Assembly: GCA_903944725.1 (NCBI GenBank)
Contig: CAJASX010000006.1
Location: forward strand, 1 to 54,872
Source of the DNA: an uncultured beta proteobacterium
GTDB taxonomy: Bacteria > Pseudomonadota > Gammaproteobacteria > Burkholderiales > Burkholderiaceae
Direction: 5' to 3'
Length of the DNA stretch: 54,872 nt
The notes under the pieces were generated by a model. The model made no database searches. It was not told where the DNA came from and saw only the letters and a program-made list of their open reading frames with translations. Position numbers and translations under genes: made by a program. This document shows, in pieces, positions 12,593-23,993 of the stretch (positions are counted from its first letter, which is position 1; every line of letters begins with the position of its first letter).

Positions 12593-13279
12593 CTATAAAA
12601 AAGATTTGCGCATGCGGGCAAAAGTTAATAAGTGTCGCTCGACCGAACGGTTTGGTAAAGACACCGGGGCAGCAGAAACCAAGCGCCATTGATCTTTAGC
12701 AATGGCACTCATTTCGGTTTGAGTAAGCCTTGCTTTCATTGCAAAAACTAAGCCGGTTGAATTTAAAAAGGGTTCGGCTAAGCGTAAAAAATCGGCTAAA
12801 TTGGTAAACGCGCGTGAAATAACTGCATCAAAACAGCCTGCTTTGGTCAGGCTAGCCTGTTCCGCTCGCTTCGCCAATATTTCAATATTATTTAACTGTA
12901 GCTTGCCCTTTAAATGCTGCAAAAAAGCTGTCTTTTTACGGACCTTTTCAATTAAGCTAAAGTGCCATTCGGGCATCACAATTGCTAAAGGAATTCCCGG
13001 CAAACCACCCCCCGAACCAAGGTCGGCAATTTTAAAAGGCTGGTCTGCTAATCTGGCGTGACTGCCTTGTTGGGTTTGAATAGCATCGACAATTTTAGGT
13101 AAAATTGCAATAGAATCAAGTAGATGCAAGCTTATTGAGTCATTTTCTCCGGTAATTGCAGTTAAGTTATGCACCCGATTCCAACGCTCTAGCTCTTGTA
13201 AAAATAGCTCGAGGTTGACGATAGCACGGGTGGGTAAATTAAGCCCCAAGTCCTCTAGTCCATCGGTCAAGGCGCTCAT
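12593..13279 (-). CDS. rsmG: 16S rRNA (guanine-527-N7)-methyltransferase RsmG
   Basis: RsmG (GidB) methylates G527 of 16S rRNA using S-adenosylmethionine. The 228-residue protein has the family start region ([22 protein letters not shown]). It has the SAM-binding motif [17 protein letters not shown] near residue 85 and the [17 protein letters not shown] segment near 150. It overlaps the mnmG stop by 4 bp. The order mnmG-rsmG-parA-parB is the classic origin-proximal arrangement. Confidence 0.95.
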   Translation of the reverse strand: MSALTDGLEDLGLNLPTRAIVNLELFLQELERWNRVHNLTAITGENDSISLHLLDSIAILPKIVDAIQTQQGSHARLADQPFKIADLGSGGGLPGIPLAIVMPEWHFSLIEKVRKKTAFLQHLKGKLQLNNIEILAKRAEQASLTKAGCFDAVISRAFTNLADFLRLAEPFLNSTGLVFAMKARLTQTEMSAIAKDQWRLVSAAPVSLPNRSVERHLLTFARMRKSFL

Positions 13280-15195
13280 AAGGGCGCGGTGCTTTTGCTA
13301 AGCCCCTTCTTGAGGTGCACTAGCAATAAGGAAATTGCTGCGGGGGTAACCCCTGAAATACGTGCTGCATGCCCAAGAGAGCTGGGCTTATAAAAATTTA
13401 ATTTCTGTTGCGCTTCTGCCGAAAGCCCTCGAACTTGATGGTAATCAAAGTCATTTGGTAGGCTTAGGCTTTCAAAATGGGCTTGCCGGGCTATTTCAGC
13501 GCTTTGTCGCTCAATATAGCCTTGATATTTAATGGAAATTTCAACCTGATCTTTAATTTGCTGATCCAAAATCGGGTCATCAGCTAAGGCGCCATTATCC
13601 CAAGCTCCAGCATCGGCTGCTAATAGTTCAGCATAGCTTAGCCCGGGGCGACGCAGTATTTCTGCTAAAGAGCACTCATGGGCTAGGGCTTGGCCCAAAA
13701 TAGCCGTCAATGCGGGTGCTTTTTCATGACGAGGGCCCACCCAAATACGATTGAGGCGCAATGTTTCACGTGAAACAGCGGCCTCCTTTTCACAAAAGAA
13801 TGCCCAACGGGCCTCATCAACTAAACCAAGGCCTCGACCGACAGCAGTAAGGCGTGAATCGGCATTATCTTCCCGCAAGCTCAACCGATATTCTGCGCGG
13901 CTGGTAAACATCCTATAAGGCTCTTGAACCCCGCGGGTAATGAGGTCGTCTACCAATACCCCAATATAAGACTCGCTCCGTTTTGGTAGCCAAGCTTCTT
14001 TACCCAATACAGCCAAAGCCGCATTGGCGCCGGCAAGCAGTCCCTGCGCGGCGGCTTCTTCATACCCTGTCGTGCCATTAATTTGACCGGCGAAATAAAG
14101 CCCAGCAATGGCCTTTGTTTCTAGGCTATGGCGAAGGTGTTGGGGGTCAAAAAAGTCATACTCGATAGCATAGCCAGGGCGCAAAATCGTTGCTGATTCT
14201 AGGCCACGAATACTTCGTACAAGCTGCCACTGAACATCAAACGGCAGGCTAGTAGAAATGCCATTTGGGTAGAATTCGTTGGTCGATAAGCCCTCGGGCT
14301 CTAAAAATATTTGATGGCTATTCTTAGTCTTAAAACGATGAATTTTGTCTTCAATCGACGGGCAATATCGCGGTCCCACACCCTCAATCGCGCCGGTATA
14401 CATCGGCGAGCGATCGAGGCCTTGGCGAATAATGTCATGGGTTTGCTCATTAGTATGGGTAATCCAGCACGGCACTTGGCGCGGATGCTGTTCGGGACGC
14501 CCCAAAAAAGAAAAGCTTGGAACTGGATCGAGATCGCCAGGCTGCTCTAACATGACCGAAAAATCAATTGTGCGCCCATCAATACGGGGAGGGGTGCCGG
14601 TTTTGAGCCGACCTTGCGGTAGTTGTAGCTCCTTTAAACGAGCAGATAGGAGCTTAGCTGACGGGTCACCAGCTCTGCCGCCCGCATGAGTATCTAAGCC
14701 AACATGAATTTTACCGCCCAAAAAGGTGCCGGCAGTTAACACTACCGCCCTTGCATAAAACTTAAGACCAAATGCTGTAGCGACGCCATGAATTTGCTCA
14801 CCACTAACCAACAAATCATCTACTGCGGCCTGAAAGAGCGTTAAATTGGGTTGATTTTCTAAGCGCCGACGAATTGCCGCCTTATATAAAACCCGATCGC
14901 CTTGTGCTCGAGTAGCGCGTACGGCCGGCCCCTTGCTAGAATTAAGAATCCTAAACTGAATACCCGCCTCATCGGTAGCCATGGCCATGGCGCCCCCTAA
15001 AGCATCAATCTCCTTAACCAGATGACCTTTGCCAATGCCGCCAATCGAGGGGTTACAACTCATGGCTCCAAGGGTTTCAATATTATGGGTAATTAAGAGG
15101 GTGTCACAACCCATCCGCGCTGCAGCAAGAGCTGCCTCTGTGCCAGCATGACCCCCGCCAACAATAATTACATCAAAATTTTTGGAATAGCGCAT
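13276..15195 (-). CDS. mnmG: tRNA U34 carboxymethylaminomethyl-modifying protein MnmG
   Basis: MnmG (GidA) is the FAD subunit that, with MnmE, installs the cmnm5 group on wobble U34 of several tRNAs. The 639 residues include the FAD dinucleotide motif [20 protein letters not shown] at residues 9-28. They also include the [24 protein letters not shown] signature near residue 45, the [17 protein letters not shown] segment near 200, and the [18 protein letters not shown] motif near 370. A perfect parS is embedded in the codons for Val-Ser-Arg-Glu-Thr near residue 475. It is first in the mnmG-rsmG-parA-parB operon; its partner mnmE lies at 29458-30846. Confidence 0.97.
   Translation of the reverse strand: MRYSKNFDVIIVGGGHAGTEAALAAARMGCDTLLITHNIETLGAMSCNPSIGGIGKGHLVKEIDALGGAMAMATDEAGIQFRILNSSKGPAVRATRAQGDRVLYKAAIRRRLENQPNLTLFQAAVDDLLVSGEQIHGVATAFGLKFYARAVVLTAGTFLGGKIHVGLDTHAGGRAGDPSAKLLSARLKELQLPQGRLKTGTPPRIDGRTIDFSVMLEQPGDLDPVPSFSFLGRPEQHPRQVPCWITHTNEQTHDIIRQGLDRSPMYTGAIEGVGPRYCPSIEDKIHRFKTKNSHQIFLEPEGLSTNEFYPNGISTSLPFDVQWQLVRSIRGLESATILRPGYAIEYDFFDPQHLRHSLETKAIAGLYFAGQINGTTGYEEAAAQGLLAGANAALAVLGKEAWLPKRSESYIGVLVDDLITRGVQEPYRMFTSRAEYRLSLREDNADSRLTAVGRGLGLVDEARWAFFCEKEAAVSRETLRLNRIWVGPRHEKAPALTAILGQALAHECSLAEILRRPGLSYAELLAADAGAWDNGALADDPILDQQIKDQVEISIKYQGYIERQSAEIARQAHFESLSLPNDFDYHQVRGLSAEAQQKLNFYKPSSLGHAARISGVTPAAISLLLVHLKKGLSKSTAPL
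13762..13777. promoter_or_regulatory. parS site inside mnmG
   Basis: The perfect 16-bp palindrome tgtttcacgtgaaaca matches the universal chromosomal parS consensus bound by ParB. It lies within the mnmG coding sequence, encoding part of a VSRET stretch. Confidence 0.95.
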
Positions 15196-15218
15196 GAATT
15201 ACCCAAGATAGGGCGATG

Positions 15219-15247
15219 ATCATAGCATTTTGTCTGTTTCACGTGAA
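15219..15247 (-). promoter_or_regulatory. Candidate promoter of the mnmG-rsmG-parA-parB operon, overlapped by parS
   Basis: On the minus strand, TTCACG (15247-15242) and TATGAT (15224-15219) are separated by 17 bp. This predicts a start near 15212, about 17 bases before the mnmG ATG. The -35 element lies inside the parS palindrome at 15235-15250. The -10 is good and the -35 matches 4 of 6 consensus bases. Confidence 0.5.
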
Positions 15248-15250
15248 ACA
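15235..15250. promoter_or_regulatory. parS site upstream of mnmG
   Basis: This is the second perfect copy of tgtttcacgtgaaaca, in the 119-bp gap between the TauE/SafE-type gene and mnmG. With the copy at 13762 it gives a two-site origin-proximal parS cluster for the ParB encoded at 10877-11776. It overlaps the likely -35 box of the operon. Confidence 0.95.
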
Positions 15251-15314
15251 AAAATTATGAAAAAAGCAATAAATAGTTACTATGCTAGTCGATTAATTTA
15301 AATAAGTCTTTGAT

Positions 15315-16061
15315 TTACTTAAGAAAAAATGCATCGTATGCCGATTTTGCAATAAGTGCACTAACCACGATTAAAAAGGTCTTTCGCACAAAAGTGCTGC
15401 CATGGCGAATTGCCAGCTTACTACCATATTGACTGCCAGCAATATTTGCCACCATCATTGCTAAGCCAAGCGGCCAGTTAACAAAGCCTAGGCTAGCCAA
15501 CAAACCAATCGCGGCTAAGTTAGTGGCCACATTGACTAGCTTAGTGGCGGCGGAGGCATGCAAAAAATCAAAGTTAAATAAGCGCACAAACGCAAATAGC
15601 AAAAAACTGCCGGCGCCTGGGCCAAAAAACCCATCATAAAAGCCAATACTTAAGCCCATAACGGCGGCCTTAAGTTGATTTAAAAAATGGCCCTTAGAGG
15701 GCTGGTGATTACCGCCTAAGGCTGGTTGAAACCAGGTATAAAACAGCAGAAAAAGGAGCACAAAAGGTAGCGCCTTGCGCAAAGGCTCTGCAGGAAAAAC
15801 TGCTACTGCTTGGGCGCCTAGCAGCGCTCCAAAAAAACCAAACCCAATTGCTGGACCAACAATTGCCCAGGGCAAATTAACATGACGCAAATAACGACGG
15901 GCGGCATTTAAAGTGCCGCCAATGGCTGCCACCTTATTGGTTGACATCAGGGTGGCTGGAGGAACTTCCGGATAGGCCGCAAAGAGTGCAGGAACCTGAA
16001 TTAAGCCGCCACCACCTGCCACCGCATCAACTAGCCCAGCAAAAAAAGCCAGCGCCAGCAA
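15315..16061 (-). CDS. TauE/SafE-family (TSUP) membrane permease
   Basis: TSUP proteins are multi-pass permeases linked to export or uptake of sulfur-containing or small organic anions; the substrate here is unknown. The 248 residues give about seven hydrophobic segments. They include the family signature GLVDAVAGGGGLIQVPALF near the N-terminus and GFYDGFFGPGAGSFLLFAF near residue 130. The start is awkward: the only usual in-frame initiator is the TTG at 16061. The open frame continues upstream to 16100 and encodes IEFSIYLWPLL, which looks like the missing start of helix 1. A non-standard start such as ATC at 16091 is possible. Confidence 0.85.
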   Translation of the reverse strand: MLALAFFAGLVDAVAGGGGLIQVPALFAAYPEVPPATLMSTNKVAAIGGTLNAARRYLRHVNLPWAIVGPAIGFGFFGALLGAQAVAVFPAEPLRKALPFVLLFLLFYTWFQPALGGNHQPSKGHFLNQLKAAVMGLSIGFYDGFFGPGAGSFLLFAFVRLFNFDFLHASAATKLVNVATNLAAIGLLASLGFVNWPLGLAMMVANIAGSQYGSKLAIRHGSTFVRKTFLIVVSALIAKSAYDAFFLK

Positions 16062-16115
16062 TAGGGGCCATAAATAAATTGAAAATTCGATGAGCGGCTC
16101 TTATAAAATTGAAAG

Positions 16116-17090
16116 TTATTTTTGCTTTACAAAATAACCTACCAAGCCTTTGCGAAAAAGCATTACACATAAAATAAAAATGAGCCCCGTCACAATCGTG
16201 ACTGATTCACCTAGTGAATTAAACCACTGCACACTGCTTATTTTGGCTAAAAAATTTCCAATTTCACCAACCCGCTGCTCAAGCACCACAATTACCAGAG
16301 CGCCAACCAAAGGACCAATTAAGGTGCCAACACCGCCAACTAAAGTCATCAAAATCACTAGGCCCGACATTGACCAATGGACATCGCTAAGTGTTTCAAA
16401 ACCCAACACTAAAGCCTGCACGCTACCAGCCAAGCCTGCAAGGGCAGCAGATAAAACAAAAACCAAAAACTTAAATTGATTAACATCGTAACCCAACGAA
16501 ACAGCCCGCGGCTCATTTTCTTTAATCGCTTTTAAAACTTGTCCAAAGGGAGAGGCAACGATGCGAGCAATTAATAAAAATCCAAACAACACCACTAACA
16601 AAACAAAGTAATATAAATTAAGGTCGTTGCTCAAATCAATTAGTCCAAATAAAGTTCCTCTAGGAATGCCCTGAAACCCATCTTCACCGCCAGTAATTGG
16701 CGCTTGCAAACAAATAAAATAAAACATTTGGGCTAACGCCAGAGTAATCATCGAAAAATAAATTCCTTGGCGGCGAATCGCTAGCCCGCCCATTGCTGCA
16801 CCCAAACAGATCGCAAAGCAAGTGCCCAAAATAATTCCAAGTTCGGGTGATAGGCCAGCATTACGTATAAAGAAACCTGCTGCATAGCCACTGCCGCCAA
16901 AAAATGCTGCATGACCAAATGAAAGAAGGCCGGTATACCCTAGCAATAAATTAAAAGCGGCAGCAAATAAAGCAAAACATAAAATCTTCATTAAAAAGAT
17001 TGGATAGAAATGCCATGGGGCAAGAACACCAAGCAAAATAATCGCAAGGTACAGGGAGGGCTTTAGCATCTTCGGCGTGAGTAATATCAT
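16116..17090 (-). CDS. Branched-chain amino acid-type ABC transporter permease (LivM family)
   Basis: This 324-residue inner-membrane permease has eight to ten hydrophobic segments. It has LivM hallmarks: GYTGLLSFGHAAFFGGSGYAAG near residue 50, and the cytoplasmic coupling loop KAIKENEPRAVSLGYDVNQFK near residue 195. It overlaps the LivH-type gene by 4 bp and is last in the five-gene importer set. Family members carry leucine/isoleucine/valine but also urea, amides or aromatic acids, so the substrate is not assigned. Confidence 0.92.
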   Translation of the reverse strand: MILLTPKMLKPSLYLAIILLGVLAPWHFYPIFLMKILCFALFAAAFNLLLGYTGLLSFGHAAFFGGSGYAAGFFIRNAGLSPELGIILGTCFAICLGAAMGGLAIRRQGIYFSMITLALAQMFYFICLQAPITGGEDGFQGIPRGTLFGLIDLSNDLNLYYFVLLVVLFGFLLIARIVASPFGQVLKAIKENEPRAVSLGYDVNQFKFLVFVLSAALAGLAGSVQALVLGFETLSDVHWSMSGLVILMTLVGGVGTLIGPLVGALVIVVLEQRVGEIGNFLAKISSVQWFNSLGESVTIVTGLIFILCVMLFRKGLVGYFVKQK

Positions 17091-17971
17091 TTTTCTCGAC
17101 CAAACAAGCCAGCTGGCCTAAACAATAAAACGATTGCCATAATTGCGAACACCACAGTATTTGAGGCCTCAGGATAAAAAACTTTTGTTAGGCCTTCAAT
17201 TAAGCCTAGGCCTAGGCCCGTTAAGATTGAACCCAAGATTGAGCCCATCCCACCAATCACTACCACTGCAAACACAACAATAATTAAATTTGAACCCATC
17301 AATGGCGAAATTTGAATAATGGGCGCAGCAAGTACGCCAGAAAAAGCAGCTAGGCCAACACCAAAGGCATAAGTTAAGGTCATCATTAATGGAAAATTAA
17401 TTCCAAACGCTTGTACCAATTTTGGATTTTCAGTGCCGGCGCGCAAATACGAACCCAGCTTGGTTTTTTCAATCACATACCAGGTAATAAAACAAACTGA
17501 GAGCGAAGCAAACACTACCCATGCACGGTAATTAGGTAACATCATAAAACCCAAATCAGTTGCGCCAGTAAGCTGTTCGGGGGTAGAAAAAGGCAGCCCT
17601 GAAGAGCCATAAATTGAGCGCAAGATGCCTTCTATAAAAAGGGTTAAGCCAAAAGTGAGTAAGAGGCCATATAAATGATCAAGCTGATAAAGGTGCCTCA
17701 ATAACAAGCGTTCAATAACTACGCCCAGTGCACCAACCACAATTGGCGCCAACAATAACATCACCCAATAATTAAGCCCAAAATATTGGCCGGCCATCCA
17801 AGTCACGATGGCCCCCAACATAAACATAGCGCCATGCGAAAAGTTAATTACATTTAGTAGGCCAAAAATAACCGCCAGCCCTAAACTTAAGATGGCGTAA
17901 AAGCTCCCGTTAACCAGCCCCAATAGGAGCTGGCTTAACAGGGCTGAGGTAGAAAGACCAAAGATTTCCAA
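17087..17971 (-). CDS. Branched-chain amino acid-type ABC transporter permease (LivH family)
   Basis: This 294-residue integral membrane subunit pairs with the LivM-type permease to form the translocation channel. It has the LivH signatures GLVNGSFYAILSLGLAVIFGLLNVINFSHGAMFMLGA (residues about 18-54) and GMGSILGSILTGLGLGLIEG near residue 245. It starts 4 bp after the binding-protein gene. The order binding protein-LivH-LivM is common in betaproteobacterial importers of this class. Confidence 0.92.
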   Translation of the reverse strand: MEIFGLSTSALLSQLLLGLVNGSFYAILSLGLAVIFGLLNVINFSHGAMFMLGAIVTWMAGQYFGLNYWVMLLLAPIVVGALGVVIERLLLRHLYQLDHLYGLLLTFGLTLFIEGILRSIYGSSGLPFSTPEQLTGATDLGFMMLPNYRAWVVFASLSVCFITWYVIEKTKLGSYLRAGTENPKLVQAFGINFPLMMTLTYAFGVGLAAFSGVLAAPIIQISPLMGSNLIIVVFAVVVIGGMGSILGSILTGLGLGLIEGLTKVFYPEASNTVVFAIMAIVLLFRPAGLFGREK

Positions 17972-17974
17972 AAA

Positions 17975-19174
17975 TTACTTTAAATTACACTGCGCATAAG
18001 ACGCAATCGGAAAAGCTTGCTCACCAGGAATTGTGCTCACTAACTTGTAATAGTCCCAAGGCGATTTCGATTCAGCCGGCGTTTTAACTTCAAACAAATA
18101 CATGGTGTGAACCATGGTGCCGTCTTTACGAATATAGCCGCCCTTAGTAAACATATCGTTAATTTTTACCTTCCGCAACTGCTCCATCACCTTATCAGCG
18201 TTATCAGTTCCCGCTGCCTTAACTGCGCTGAGATAAGTCATGGTGGAAGAATAGTTGCCAGCCTGAACCATTGAGGGCATGCGCTTCATCTTGCCAAAAA
18301 AACGTTTCCCAAACTTACGCGTTTCGTCATTTTGATCCCAGTACCACGCCTCGGTTGCGTAAAGCCCCTGCGCACTTTTTAAGCCCATACTATGTACGTC
18401 GGAAATAAATACCAATAGACCTGCAATCTTCATTGTCTTGGTAATACCAAATTCATTGGCTGCTTTTACTGTATTGATGGTATCCCCACCAGCGTTGGCT
18501 AAACCTAGCACTTGGGCTTTAGAGTTTTGCGCTTGCAGCAGGTAAGAAGAAAAGTCGCTTGCACTTAAGGGGTGCCGCACATTACCCAACACCTTGCCGC
18601 CATCCGCAACAACTACTGCGGCTGCGTCTTTTTCAAGCGCATAACCGAAAGCATAGTCTGCAGTTAAGAAAAACCAAGTTTTTCCGCCCTTACCAATCAT
18701 GCCCTTGCCGGTACCGTTGGCCATTGCAATGGTGTCATAGGTGTAGTGCACTGTATAAGGACTACACTGCTCGTTAGTAAGCGCGGAAGAGCCCGCGCCA
18801 TTATTAATGTAGATGCGCTTTTTCTCTAAGGCCACCTTAGCGGTAGCAAGTGCGGTGCCCGAATTAGTGCCACCAAAAAGTACGGTGACGCCATCGCGAT
18901 CAACCCATTCGCGTGCTTTTGATGCTGCAATATCAGCCTTGTTTTGATGGTCAGCAGAAATGACTTCAATCTTGCGACCTAAAACGGTACCACCAAAATC
19001 CTCAATCGCCATTTTGATCGCTTCTAAGCCGCCATCACCATCAATATCGGCATAGAGCCCCGACATATCGGTAATAAAACCAATCTTCACTGGCGGTTGG
19101 GTCTGCGCTAAGGCAAGCCCGGAGGCGCCCATTAAGACTGCAGTTGCCGTTGCTGCTATTAGTGTCTGTTTCAT
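17975..19174 (-). CDS. Periplasmic substrate-binding protein of the Liv-type importer
   Basis: This 399-residue protein delivers substrate to the LivHM permease. It starts with a Sec signal peptide, a hydrophobic stretch ending ALA-Q near residue 24. There is no lipobox cysteine, so it is predicted to be free in the periplasm. The mature part has the type I periplasmic-binding fold pattern (VKIGFITDMSGLYADIDG, then GRKIEVISADHQNKADIA). It resembles the amide/aromatic-acid-binding Liv-like group more than classical LivJ, from memory only. It lies between livF and livH. Confidence 0.9.
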   Translation of the reverse strand: MKQTLIAATATAVLMGASGLALAQTQPPVKIGFITDMSGLYADIDGDGGLEAIKMAIEDFGGTVLGRKIEVISADHQNKADIAASKAREWVDRDGVTVLFGGTNSGTALATAKVALEKKRIYINNGAGSSALTNEQCSPYTVHYTYDTIAMANGTGKGMIGKGGKTWFFLTADYAFGYALEKDAAAVVVADGGKVLGNVRHPLSASDFSSYLLQAQNSKAQVLGLANAGGDTINTVKAANEFGITKTMKIAGLLVFISDVHSMGLKSAQGLYATEAWYWDQNDETRKFGKRFFGKMKRMPSMVQAGNYSSTMTYLSAVKAAGTDNADKVMEQLRKVKINDMFTKGGYIRKDGTMVHTMYLFEVKTPAESKSPWDYYKLVSTIPGEQAFPIASYAQCNLK

Positions 19175-19202
19175 TTTTTTCCTTTAATCATTGATTTACC
19201 GA

Positions 19203-19907
19203 TCAAACCCCTAAATACCCATTCAACAGTTCTGCCTTAGCGGCTAATTCTGAACGTTGTACTACTTCGACCACATGCCCGCTTTCAATAACATAATGCC
19301 GATCTGCCAACTTTGCCGCAAAACGAAAGTTTTGTTCCACCAAAACAATCGTAAACCCACTTTTACTCAGTTTAGTTACGACTTCGCCTAACTTCTGCAC
19401 GATTACCGGCGCAAGGCCTTCGGTTATTTCGTCGAGCAATAATAATTTTGCCCCTGTGCGCAAGATTCGGGCAATTGCGAGCATTTGTTGTTCACCGCCC
19501 GAAAGCCGAGCGCCTGGGCTTAATCTACGCTCATAGAGATTAGGAAACATTTCATAAATAGCATCGATTCCCATGCCGCCCTTAATCACTTCGGGTGGCA
19601 ATAAAAGGTTCTCCTCTGCCGTAAGGCTCGAAAAAATTCCTCTTTCTTCAGGGCAATAGCCAATGCCGAGGTGGGCCACTTTGTAGGTGGGCATGCCAAT
19701 GGTTTGTTGGCCGCTTACTTCAATTGAGCCAGTGCGCTTGCCGGTTAACCCTAAAATAGCCTTCAGAATAGTTGTTCTACCTGCACCGTTGCGGCCCAAC
19801 AAAGTTACTACCTCGCCATCAGCAACGCGAAAATTAATGCCATGCAAAATATGTGACTCGCCATACCAGGCTTCGAGATTTTGCACATCTAATGCTGCTG
19901 CGCTCAT
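19203..19907 (-). CDS. livF: Liv-type ABC transporter ATPase (LivF family)
   Basis: This is the 234-residue cytosolic ATPase of the importer. It shows the signature LSGGEQQMLAIARIL near residue 137 and the Walker B LLLLDEITEGLAPVI near 157. The switch histidine position is replaced by LVEQNF, as in LivF proteins. The Walker A motif reads GRNGAGRTT, so the usually invariant P-loop lysine is arginine (codon AGA). I recall arginine here in other Burkholderiales LivF proteins, so this may be a lineage variant rather than a defect. It overlaps livG by 4 bp. Confidence 0.93.
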   Translation of the reverse strand: MSAAALDVQNLEAWYGESHILHGINFRVADGEVVTLLGRNGAGRTTILKAILGLTGKRTGSIEVSGQQTIGMPTYKVAHLGIGYCPEERGIFSSLTAEENLLLPPEVIKGGMGIDAIYEMFPNLYERRLSPGARLSGGEQQMLAIARILRTGAKLLLLDEITEGLAPVIVQKLGEVVTKLSKSGFTIVLVEQNFRFAAKLADRHYVIESGHVVEVVQRSELAAKAELLNGYLGV

Positions 19908-20671
19908 GCTTGTGCCTCAGCGTCACTGCCAGTGTAAGCCTCTATTACCAGCGGATTCTTTGAAACCTCGCGATATGGGCCCTCGGCCAAGACCAAGCCT
20001 CTTTGTAAAACGGTAATCTTGTCGGCGATTGCCGAAACCACTTTCATATTATGCTCAACCATTAACACCGTGCGACCTTCGGCTACACGTTTTATCAGCT
20101 CAGTTACCCGCGCAACGTCTTCATGCCCCATGCCCTGAGTGGGTTCATCTAACAGCATCAACTCAGGCTCCATCGCCAAGGTAGTAGCAATTTCAAGGGC
20201 TCGCTTTCTTCCATAGGGCAAATTAACTGTTTGCTCTTGAGCAATTTCTGCCAACCCCACCTCCCGCAACAATTCCATTGCCCGATTGTTTAAAACATTT
20301 AAAGAGTCGGGCGATTTCCAAAAGTGAAATTCGGTTCCTAGCTTGCGCTGTAAGGCGATACGTACGTTTTCAAGCACACTTAAATGGGGGAAAACAGCCG
20401 ATATTTGAAAGGAGCGAATAATGCCGCGCCGCGCAATTTGTGCGGGACGCTCCTTGGTTATATCGATGCCGTTAAAGTAAATATGGCCCGAACTGGGCTC
20501 AATAAATTTTGTGAGTAAATTAAAGCAGGTGGTTTTGCCAGCGCCGTTTGGACCAATCAAGGCATGAATGCCGCCCCTGGCCACCTCTAAATTTACCTCG
20601 GTAACTGCTGCAAAACCTTTAAAGGTTTTGCCTAAATTAACAGTCTTTAAAATAATGTCGCTATGGTCCAC
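19904..20671 (-). CDS. livG: Liv-type ABC transporter ATPase (LivG family)
   Basis: This 255-residue ATPase is the partner of the LivF subunit. It has an orthodox Walker A (GPNGAGKTTCFNLLT, near residue 38), the LivG-specific IRSFQISAVFPHLSVLENV Q-loop region near 90, and Walker B ELMLLDEPTQGMGHED near 170. It ends with the VLMVEHNMKVVSAIADKI H-loop. It is the first gene of the importer operon on this strand. The 87-bp gap to its right separates it from the DUF3717 gene. Confidence 0.94.
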   Translation of the reverse strand: MDHSDIILKTVNLGKTFKGFAAVTEVNLEVARGGIHALIGPNGAGKTTCFNLLTKFIEPSSGHIYFNGIDITKERPAQIARRGIIRSFQISAVFPHLSVLENVRIALQRKLGTEFHFWKSPDSLNVLNNRAMELLREVGLAEIAQEQTVNLPYGRKRALEIATTLAMEPELMLLDEPTQGMGHEDVARVTELIKRVAEGRTVLMVEHNMKVVSAIADKITVLQRGLVLAEGPYREVSKNPLVIEAYTGSDAEAQA

Positions 20672-20758
20672 AAACTCTCAATTACTTTTACAAATAAGCC
20701 CTACAGAATAGACTAGGTGCGAGCTGCCTTGTATAGGGATAAGCCCGAACAAACGGGG

Positions 20759-20971
20759 CTAAGTAGTGGCCAGATATTGAGTAATAGCTAACTGCGCTGA
20801 AGGGCTCATAAGGTCGATGGGCATTCGCTGGGCGCCCTGCATAATTAACAGCGCATAAGGTTTTGCCAAGGCACTAACCTCAGCAGAAAGCGCCTGCTCT
20901 TCACCTAGGGGGGGCATACGTTGTCGCCAAAAATTAATAGCTGCCTCTAATTCTTGAATTGTGATGAACAC
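20759..20971 (-). CDS. DUF3717-family small protein
   Basis: This 70-residue protein of unknown function has a pattern I associate with DUF3717 of Burkholderiales: ITIQELEAAINFWRQRMP, then GEEQALSAEVSALAKPYALLI. It is predicted soluble and helical. It follows the SET-domain gene by 14 bp and is probably in the gyrB transcript. The similarity and conservative composition support a real gene; no function is claimed. Confidence 0.8.
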   Translation of the reverse strand: MFITIQELEAAINFWRQRMPPLGEEQALSAEVSALAKPYALLIMQGAQRMPIDLMSPSAQLAITQYLATT

Positions 20972-20985
20972 AACTAGTGCCTATG

Positions 20986-21480
20986 CTATTTGGTTTGGGC
21001 GGCCAACATGTAACCGCGACAACTTTTTGCCCCACAGCGACAGGCGTAATCGCGCTTCATTGTCTTGGTAATGCGTCCCTCAACATCGAGGGAATAATCG
21101 TAAAATAGTTCTTGCCCAACTTTCAGCGCCCGCTTCGCAAAGATAAATACTCTGGGCTTGCCGTCATAGCGCTCTTCTTGGGTTTCGCAATTAGGTTTAC
21201 AAGAGTGGTTAATCCAGCGGGCAGCATTTCCACCTTGGTTTGCATCAACCACGCGACCATCATCTAAAGAAAAATAAAATGTATGGTTTGGTTGTTTGGG
21301 GTCATGCGGATGAATGCGCTCGGCCTCTTTCCAAGAAATGCGCTTGCCCTTGTATTCAATAATGGGTGCGCCTTTTTTGATGGGCTTTGCCACAAAGACG
21401 CCCTTGCCATGAATCTCGGAGGAGCGCACCGCAATACGCGACCGATCCACCTTAGGTGGTTTAAGATTTTTCTTTGCCAT
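20986..21480 (-). CDS. SET-domain protein-lysine methyltransferase
   Basis: This 164-residue, single-domain protein is a SET methyltransferase. It has the N-terminal RSSEIHGKGVFVAKPIKKG strand region, GGNAARWINHSCKPNCETQ near residue 85 (SAM and substrate pocket, NHSCxPN), and GQELFYDYSLD near residue 125. A post-SET cysteine cluster (YACRCGAKSCRGYM) ends the domain. SET proteins transfer methyl groups from SAM to lysines; bacterial substrates are mostly unknown. It begins 3 bp after gyrB ends, so it is likely co-expressed with gyrB and DUF3717. Confidence 0.9.
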   Translation of the reverse strand: MAKKNLKPPKVDRSRIAVRSSEIHGKGVFVAKPIKKGAPIIEYKGKRISWKEAERIHPHDPKQPNHTFYFSLDDGRVVDANQGGNAARWINHSCKPNCETQEERYDGKPRVFIFAKRALKVGQELFYDYSLDVEGRITKTMKRDYACRCGAKSCRGYMLAAQTK

Positions 21481-21483
21481 AAT

Positions 21484-23988
<2,505 letters not shown>

Positions 23989-23993
23989 CTAAT

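Noticed and set aside
12580..12621. Extended start for parA at 12621.
   Set aside because: It overlaps rsmG and precedes the canonical MAKIFCIANQKGG start.
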